Shown here piece by piece: positions 58,707 to 64,000 of a stretch of DNA of 64,000 nt. Origin of the DNA: Endomicrobiaceae bacterium (GTDB lineage Bacteria; Elusimicrobiota; Endomicrobiia; Endomicrobiales; Endomicrobiaceae); the NCBI GenBank assembly GCA_028690485.1, contig JAQVBD010000006.1, positions 1 through 64,000 on the forward strand, read 5' to 3'. The notes under the pieces are model-generated. The model was given only the letters and a program-made list of their open reading frames with translations. It searched no databases and was not told the DNA's origin. Every line of letters starts with the position of its first letter. The stretch's first letter is position 1. The position numbers and the translations under genes are program-made.

Positions 58707-60350
58707 ATGGCTATATTTATATATATATTATTTGCAATATTAGTGTTTTTTGTTCCATTAAGTTTTGCGGCAACAGAACCTTGGGCATTTTTAGTTTTAC
58801 AGATAAGTTTATCATTTATTTTATTTTATTTGTTAGTTAAAAGACATTCTTTTGTATTCTCTTTGCCATCAAAGATAATAAGTGCCATTTTTGTTTTTCT
58901 TATTACAATATGTTGCATTCAGTTATTTAATCCTCATTCCATAACACAGCAATTTTCAATATTACCATTTACGGTATGTTCATTTTATACATTAAATGAA
59001 TTAGCAATTTTATTTACATATTTTATGGCATTTATTATTGTTACACAATTATTTGAAAGTTATAAAGAATTGGATAAACTTGTATTTATTATTTTTATTG
59101 CTGCAAGTGTTGTTATGATTCTTGCTGTTTGTTTCACAAAAGGAGAATATATTAAGTTTTTTTTGGGATCTGATATTTTTGGAACTTTTGGCCCTTTTGT
59201 AAATAGAAATAGTGCAGGTATGTTTTTATCTATGTCTTTTTTCATAGCTTTATCTTTTACAGTAAATAAATTTTTGGGATACAGAAAATATATACAACAA
59301 AATAAGAGGATAGAATTCATAATTCGTCAATCAATACAAATTTTATTTAGCATAGCTTTATTAATAAGTGTTGTATTAACTCGTTCTCGAGGAGCTATGT
59401 TTGCAACATTTCTTTCAATATTTTCATTTTTGTTAATAATCAGTTGTTACTTACCAACTGTATTTAAAACACGTATAAAATATATAATAATAATTTGTGT
59501 TCTATTCATAATATCATCATTTTATATTTATAAAAACATGGATATTATTAATGCTTATTCAGGAAGGGTTTCCGGTGACTTTTCTGAACAGGCACGTAAA
59601 ATGCTTTATACATCAGCATTGAATATGTTAGAAGATTATCCTTTAACTGGTGTTGGTATTGCAGCATTTCCGGTAGCAATAAATAAATATTTGCCAAAAT
59701 CTTTAGATGCTTATCCGGAGCATTTACATAATGATTGGTTAGAATTAATTTTAGGTATAGGTTATCCGGCAGGCATTGTTTTTATAATAGCAACAATGAT
59801 GTTGATTTATATATTTATTAGTAGAATTAAATTCTTGCGAAGTAATAAAAAAATTTATTTTATCGGGTTGTCAGCAGCAGCTTTATCTCTTTCTATAGGC
59901 AGCTTGGTTGACTTTCATTTACATATACCTGCGAATGCTTTTATGTTTTTTATTGTTTTAGGATTATTATCAGCTTCTTCTTTTTATAAAGATAAAGTGA
60001 AATATTTAAATATAAATTTGTATGTCAAAATATTTGTAACTATTATAATGATATATCTATTGTATTTTTCTATAAAGAATACACTCGCTTGGAAATATTT
60101 TGTTTTTGGGGAAAACTTATCATTACAATCTAAAATAATATATTATGAAAAAGGAGTTGATTTGACTAATAATCCTAGATATTTAGAAAAATTAATTTTT
60201 GTTTATTATAATACTTATTTTAATAAAGATTTTTCAGTTCAAGAAAAAAAGTATTACGGACAGAAAGCTAATATCTTATCAAAAGAGTTTTTACAAAAGT
60301 ATCCTTTTAATAAACAAATATCAATAATTTACCACTACACACAATCGTAA
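58707..60350 (+). CDS. O-antigen ligase / polymerase family membrane protein (Wzy_C)
   Basis: 547 aa with about ten to twelve membrane helices. The hallmark loop PEHLHNDWLELILGIGYPAG after a long run of helices, together with LTRSRGAMFATFLSIF, fits the Wzy_C/WaaL ligase-polymerase family, which joins lipid-linked glycans to an acceptor or extends them in the periplasm. The C-terminal tail (about 460-547) is soluble and helical. TATACA abuts the ATG at 58707, and no good Shine-Dalgarno sequence is seen. It leads a polysaccharide cluster with the Wza- and Wzc-like genes. Ligase versus polymerase cannot be decided here. Confidence 0.8.
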   Translation: MAIFIYILFAILVFFVPLSFAATEPWAFLVLQISLSFILFYLLVKRHSFVFSLPSKIISAIFVFLITICCIQLFNPHSITQQFSILPFTVCSFYTLNELAILFTYFMAFIIVTQLFESYKELDKLVFIIFIAASVVMILAVCFTKGEYIKFFLGSDIFGTFGPFVNRNSAGMFLSMSFFIALSFTVNKFLGYRKYIQQNKRIEFIIRQSIQILFSIALLISVVLTRSRGAMFATFLSIFSFLLIISCYLPTVFKTRIKYIIIICVLFIISSFYIYKNMDIINAYSGRVSGDFSEQARKMLYTSALNMLEDYPLTGVGIAAFPVAINKYLPKSLDAYPEHLHNDWLELILGIGYPAGIVFIIATMMLIYIFISRIKFLRSNKKIYFIGLSAAALSLSIGSLVDFHLHIPANAFMFFIVLGLLSASSFYKDKVKYLNINLYVKIFVTIIMIYLLYFSIKNTLAWKYFVFGENLSLQSKIIYYEKGVDLTNNPRYLEKLIFVYYNTYFNKDFSVQEKKYYGQKANILSKEFLQKYPFNKQISIIYHYTQS

Positions 60351-60364
60351 ATAAAAAATATAAA

Positions 60365-60393
60365 TTGAAGTTTTAATTCATTTTTTATAAAAT
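60365..60393 (+). promoter_or_regulatory. Promoter of wza-like gene, apparently leaderless
   Basis: TTGAAG (60365-60370), a 17-base spacer and TAAAAT (60388-60393). Transcription would start near 60400, within a few bases of the ATG at 60403, and no Shine-Dalgarno sequence is visible. Confidence 0.4.
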
Positions 60394-60402
60394 ATACCAA
60401 TT

Positions 60403-61068
60403 ATGAATAATATATTATTTAAATTGACAGTCTTTGTTTTTATAACTTGTTTGTTTTTTTCATGTGCATCAACATCTGTTAGAAATGATGAATCATTAGT
60501 TAAACAACAAAATCCGGAAGAAATAAAAGAACAGGTTTTAAACGATATTTCTCAGATACAGTGTTCAAATGACTATGTATTACAACCGGGTGATTTGCTG
60601 GAAATTACTGTTTTTATGGAAGATGGTATGAATAGGACTTTAAGAATTAGCGGTAATGGAACAATAACATTTCCTTTAATAGGTAATTTAAAAATAAGCG
60701 GATATTCTGTAGCACAAGCTGAAGTAGAACTTGTTAAGGCTCTTAAGCAATTTATAAAAAACCCTCAAATTTCTATGTTAATAAAAGAATATGGTAATAA
60801 AACTGTATATGTGCTTGGACAAGTGAAAAAGCCATCAGCAATACAAATTCCACCGGAAAAATCATTAACAATATTAGAGGCGATAACATCAGTTGGCGGT
60901 TTCACAGATATAGCTAATACTTCAAAAGTAAAAGTGTTAAGACTGGAAAAAGGGAAACAGAAAAGTATTGAGGTTGATGTAACTCAAATAACCAAACAAG
61001 GTAATAAATCTTTAGATATTTCTCTTATGCCTGGTGATGTAATTTTTGTTCCACAAAGTATGTTTTAG
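60403..61068 (+). CDS. Wza-like polysaccharide export lipoprotein
   Basis: Outer-membrane export protein of the OPX/Wza class, which forms the channel for capsule or exopolysaccharide. 221 aa, a short form. It has a lipoprotein signal (LFFSCAS, Cys near residue 21), a poly-export domain (about 48-130; YVLQPGDLLEITVF, NGTITFPLIGNLKISG) and an SLBB domain (about 133-215; KTVYVLGQVKKPSAIQI, AITSVGGFTDIAN), ending in GDVIFVPQS. It lacks the large C-terminal barrel region of E. coli Wza, so a separate outer-membrane partner may be required. Nine bases separate it from the Wzc-like gene. Confidence 0.88.
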   Translation: MNNILFKLTVFVFITCLFFSCASTSVRNDESLVKQQNPEEIKEQVLNDISQIQCSNDYVLQPGDLLEITVFMEDGMNRTLRISGNGTITFPLIGNLKISGYSVAQAEVELVKALKQFIKNPQISMLIKEYGNKTVYVLGQVKKPSAIQIPPEKSLTILEAITSVGGFTDIANTSKVKVLRLEKGKQKSIEVDVTQITKQGNKSLDISLMPGDVIFVPQSMF

Positions 61069-61077
61069 AGGATAAAT

Positions 61078-62805
61078 ATGTTACAAAATACAAATAATGT
61101 TAAAGATGATAGTGAACAAATAGATTTTTCTTATTATTTTTCAGTAGTATTAAAGCATGTTTGGGTATTATTAGGTATTATATGTATTGGGCTATTTGCT
61201 TCTATATTGGTAAATATTTTTATGCAGCCTGTTTATAAATCATCAGCTTTGATGATGATTGACAGAGAAGATTCCGGCAAGATTGATCCGACATCTTTTG
61301 GAGCTTGGTCAAGTGATGAAGATTATTACAGAACACAATATAAACTTCTAGAATCTCGTTCGTTACTGGAAAAAGTTTATAATGATATGAATTTAGATCA
61401 ATATCATGAATTTAAAAATCCTAATGGTTGGTTTAAATTAAAAAACAAAATAAACATAGTTCCAATAACAAGAAGTCGTTTATTAAATTTGGAAGTTAAA
61501 TCTTATGATAAAAATTTATCTGCTACAATAGCAAATACAATAGCAAAAACTTTTGTTGCAGATAATATTAATAATCGTATATCAATGGCTAAAGATGTTA
61601 TTGCTGCTTTAGAAACAACAGAAAGAAGTCCAAAACAACAAGAACTTCTAAATTCTATGCCACAAGTTGTAAATAGTGATTTTATAAAAGGGCTTAAAGA
61701 ACAAGAGATAGATTTATATAGTCAGTATGTTAAATTTATAGCAAAATATACTAAAAATCATCCGGATATTATTTCGATCCAAAATCAATTAGATGCAATA
61801 AGAACTAAAATCGATATAGAAACAAAGAGACTTGTCCAAAGTATAAAGATAGAGCTTTCCGGCCAATTTTCCGGTAATAATATTCGTATAATAGATGAAG
61901 CAATTGTTGCACAAGGTCCTTATAAACCAAATAAAATTATAAATTTGGCTATTGGTTTGGCTGGAGGGTTCGTTTTTGGGTTATTAATCGTTTTCTTTTT
62001 AGAATTTGTAGATAAAAGTATTAAAAGTTCAGAAGATTTAAAAGATAAATTGAAATTACCTTTCTTGGGTTTTATCCCTATGGATAAGAATAAAAAAGTT
62101 AAATCTGAATATGAAATAATGATAAAAGAAGGTAATTTCTTAATGGCGGAACAAGTTAGAAATGTCCGTACCATGTTAAATTTTGCATTATCTGATGATA
62201 GAAAAGCACCTATACTTATAGCAAGTTCTGTTCAAGGTGAAGGAAAAAGTCATCTGGCAGTAAATTTATCTGTAGCTATTTCACAGACAGATAAAAAAGT
62301 TTTATTAATTGATGGTGATCTTCGTCGTTCAAGGTTACATAAAACTTTCAAACTTTCAATAGAAAAGGGATTAAGTAATATATGGAATGCTGACGAAGAA
62401 AAATCAGATTTTGCTTACAATATTCAATCTACAGATGTTGAAAATCTTTTTGTTATGACTTCTGGGATGAGACCACCTAATCCTTCAGAATTGTTAAATA
62501 CACCGCTGCTCGAAGCTTTTATAAAATGGGCTTTACAAAATTATGATGCAGTCCTAGTTGATTGTCCGGCAGTCTTGCCTGTAAGTGATACTTTACTATG
62601 GGGTGGTTATATTAATAAAGCGATATTTGTTGTTAAATATGGACAAACTAACTCTAAAATGGCACAAAATGCTATTGAAAAAATGCAAAAAGTTGGAATA
62701 AAAATACTTGGCGGAGTAATTGCTCAATACCAACCAAAAGGTTTAACCTACGGTAAATATGGCTATTATAAGAGTTATAACTATTATAGCAGCGATAATA
62801 AATAA
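61078..62805 (+). CDS. Wzc-like chain-length regulator / bacterial tyrosine kinase
   Basis: Inner-membrane co-polymerase that controls export and chain length together with the Wza-like protein. 575 aa: a Wzz domain with two membrane helices (about residues 28-50 and 280-303) around a periplasmic coiled region, then a BY-kinase domain with Walker A QGEGKSHLAVNLS, Walker A' LLIDGDLRRSRL and Walker B AVLVDCPAV. The last 20 residues form a tyrosine cluster (seven Tyr, from LTYGKYGYYKSY to NYYSSDNK), the expected autophosphorylation tail. It is the last gene of the cluster on this strand. Confidence 0.9.
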   Translation: MLQNTNNVKDDSEQIDFSYYFSVVLKHVWVLLGIICIGLFASILVNIFMQPVYKSSALMMIDREDSGKIDPTSFGAWSSDEDYYRTQYKLLESRSLLEKVYNDMNLDQYHEFKNPNGWFKLKNKINIVPITRSRLLNLEVKSYDKNLSATIANTIAKTFVADNINNRISMAKDVIAALETTERSPKQQELLNSMPQVVNSDFIKGLKEQEIDLYSQYVKFIAKYTKNHPDIISIQNQLDAIRTKIDIETKRLVQSIKIELSGQFSGNNIRIIDEAIVAQGPYKPNKIINLAIGLAGGFVFGLLIVFFLEFVDKSIKSSEDLKDKLKLPFLGFIPMDKNKKVKSEYEIMIKEGNFLMAEQVRNVRTMLNFALSDDRKAPILIASSVQGEGKSHLAVNLSVAISQTDKKVLLIDGDLRRSRLHKTFKLSIEKGLSNIWNADEEKSDFAYNIQSTDVENLFVMTSGMRPPNPSELLNTPLLEAFIKWALQNYDAVLVDCPAVLPVSDTLLWGGYINKAIFVVKYGQTNSKMAQNAIEKMQKVGIKILGGVIAQYQPKGLTYGKYGYYKSYNYYSSDNK

Positions 62806-62819
62806 AACTTTTATTTATT
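62797..62819 (+). terminator. AT-only hairpin between convergent genes
   Basis: aataaataaaa (62797-62807), one base, then ttttatttatt (62809-62819). It overlaps the wzc-like stop and lies between converging genes, so it could serve both strands. The stem has no G-C pairs. Confidence 0.35.
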
Positions 62820-62832
62820 TTTAAATTAAAAA

Positions 62833-64000
62833 TTATTTATGATATTTAAACTTTTTAAATTTTTTTATGGTTGCTTTAACGATTTTTAATATTAAAAATC
62901 TCTCACCAAGCAAACTATTTATTAATTTATTTAAATTTTCTTTTTTATACCTTTCAAAGAATTCTTCCCTTTTATTATGGGGTTCATTTGATGTTAAAAA
63001 ACGAGGGTTGCTTTTTATAACTTGTTCATAATTTATAATTGTAAAAAATAAATTAGATTTGATTTTTTCAAATAAAAACTTCCCTTTTTCTGAGTTAATA
63101 TTTAATCCGGAAACACCATTGCTATCATATAGTTGAGGGGCTATATTGTTAACACCCCATAAATCATATACAGTTATGTCGCTATACCTTTCAGTTCCTT
63201 TAAAAACACATGTATGACAAGAAGGTCTTAGAAAAAGACTATATAAAAAACCTTTAAAGAAAGAAAGATAATAATAACGAGAAAAAAAATATTGAACAGA
63301 TAATAAATGTATTAAATATTTTTTATATTTATTTTTAAATTTTTTATAGAGAGTAACAAAATAATTTCTAGTTACTGTATGAATTTTTAAATAAAAATGA
63401 TCCCATCCAAATTCTTTATATCTAAAATTAATGAATATAATATTATTAGTGTCAAAATTTTGTTCTAAAAATATCTTCCATATCTTTGGAGAAGGGACAC
63501 CAAAACAAATGAAATCCATTGTATATAAGTTTGTATAATCTTTATTCAAAAAATTCTTTAACCCTGCAATTTGGCATGGAGTGCCACAAAATAAAACAAA
63601 TTTATTATTATCTAAAAACTCTTTTGACTGTTTATAGGTATTATTAATATCACTTTGTACATATTTTGATCTTCTTAGACTATCTAAATCGTCTTTTTTA
63701 TCTATAAATTTATGAATTACTTCCCATTTGTCATTATAACTTGCCCCAAATACAATACCATTATTATCTAATATATAATTTGCAAGTGATGTAAATATTC
63801 CACCGGATGAACTTGCTTTTTGTTCTTCAACATTTTTGTTTTTACATCCATATACTTCCGATAATTTAGTTTCTTTTTTATTGTTTAATATTGGACATAC
63901 TTTAATACATAAATTACATTTAACACATTTGTTATTGTCTATGATAGGATATAAAAACCCTTCAATATCTTCTTGCATAGAAATAGCTTTTTTAGGACAA
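62833..64000 (-). CDS. FrhB/FdhB-type iron-sulfur protein (N-terminus cut by window edge)
   Basis: The frame stays open through the window end: before the ATG at 63978 the codons read CPKKAIS, the end of a ferredoxin motif, so the true start lies beyond base 64000. At least 388 residues are visible. It has a second ferredoxin motif (CVKCNLCIKVCP), then the coenzyme F420 hydrogenase/dehydrogenase beta-subunit C-terminal domain (SSSGGIFTSLANYIL, FCGTPCQIAGLK, FICFGVPSP). Relatives occur in exopolysaccharide clusters beside polysaccharide pyruvyl transferases. Here it converges on the Wzc-like gene, so it may open a second, oppositely oriented polysaccharide operon. Confidence 0.8.
   Translation of the reverse strand, partial: CPKKAISMQEDIEGFLYPIIDNNKCVKCNLCIKVCPILNNKKETKLSEVYGCKNKNVEEQKASSSGGIFTSLANYILDNNGIVFGASYNDKWEVIHKFIDKKDDLDSLRRSKYVQSDINNTYKQSKEFLDNNKFVLFCGTPCQIAGLKNFLNKDYTNLYTMDFICFGVPSPKIWKIFLEQNFDTNNIIFINFRYKEFGWDHFYLKIHTVTRNYFVTLYKKFKNKYKKYLIHLLSVQYFFSRYYYLSFFKGFLYSLFLRPSCHTCVFKGTERYSDITVYDLWGVNNIAPQLYDSNGVSGLNINSEKGKFLFEKIKSNLFFTIINYEQVIKSNPRFLTSNEPHNKREEFFERYKKENLNKLINSLLGERFLILKIVKATIKKFKKFKYHK

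Noticed and set aside
62833-63978. FrhB-type protein as a complete gene starting at 63978
   Set aside because: Codons before that ATG read CPKKAIS, the end of a ferredoxin motif, and the frame is open to the window edge.

Overview
The window (AT-rich, near 28-30% GC by eye) comes from a diderm bacterium. It has two LptF/LptG-type permeases, apolipoprotein N-acyltransferase, several lipoproteins, a Wza/Wzc-type export pair and SecA. The prfB recoding site shows that TGA is a stop codon. Giant multidomain secreted or membrane genes and the paralogous QDLH/VEG/AGGxHT-type domains remind me of Omnitrophota or Elusimicrobiota. That placement is an inference from memory, not a phylogeny.

Region 1 (1-36551) is dominated by three giant same-strand genes. 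The first (5' end outside the window, more than 6100 residues) carries tandem repeats and a beta-rich part. Next comes a membrane core that reads, motif by motif, like a eukaryotic-type GT48 beta-1,3-glucan (callose/FKS) synthase, and then two tandem eukaryotic-type UDP-glucose pyrophosphorylase domains. I infer one polypeptide that makes UDP-glucose and polymerises it. The second giant (1950 aa) joins a ChaN/TraB-like domain, an internal lipobox, an (alpha/alpha)-barrel-like domain and a carbohydrate-binding-like domain. The third (3061 aa) has a paralogous N-terminal domain, then a GC-richer insert with GlnD-like and RelA/SpoT-like modules, then a DUF218 domain. All three end in the same tail, ILSAA. 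Between giants 2 and 3 sits a short-loop FtsH protease with a lipoprotein and a small secreted protein.

Region 2 (36552-48347) is envelope and housekeeping: YbaB/EbfC, LptF, LptG, SecA, Lnt, RF2 with a programmed frameshift, an aldehyde dehydrogenase and a membrane histidine kinase.

Region 3 (48367-58614) is one long run of nucleotide synthesis genes, purC-purS-purL-purQ-(Cys-rich membrane protein)-purD-purE-pyrR-pyrB-pyrC-pyrK. Purine and pyrimidine genes are packed together; purS is internally duplicated and pyrK has no pyrD beside it.

Region 4 (58615-64000) is a polysaccharide assembly locus: an O-antigen ligase/polymerase, a Wza-like lipoprotein, a Wzc-like tyrosine kinase with a tyrosine-rich tail, and a convergent FrhB/FdhB-type iron-sulfur protein cut by the window edge.

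No gene-free stretch exceeds 300 bases. I saw no tRNA, rRNA, CRISPR array or insertion sequence.
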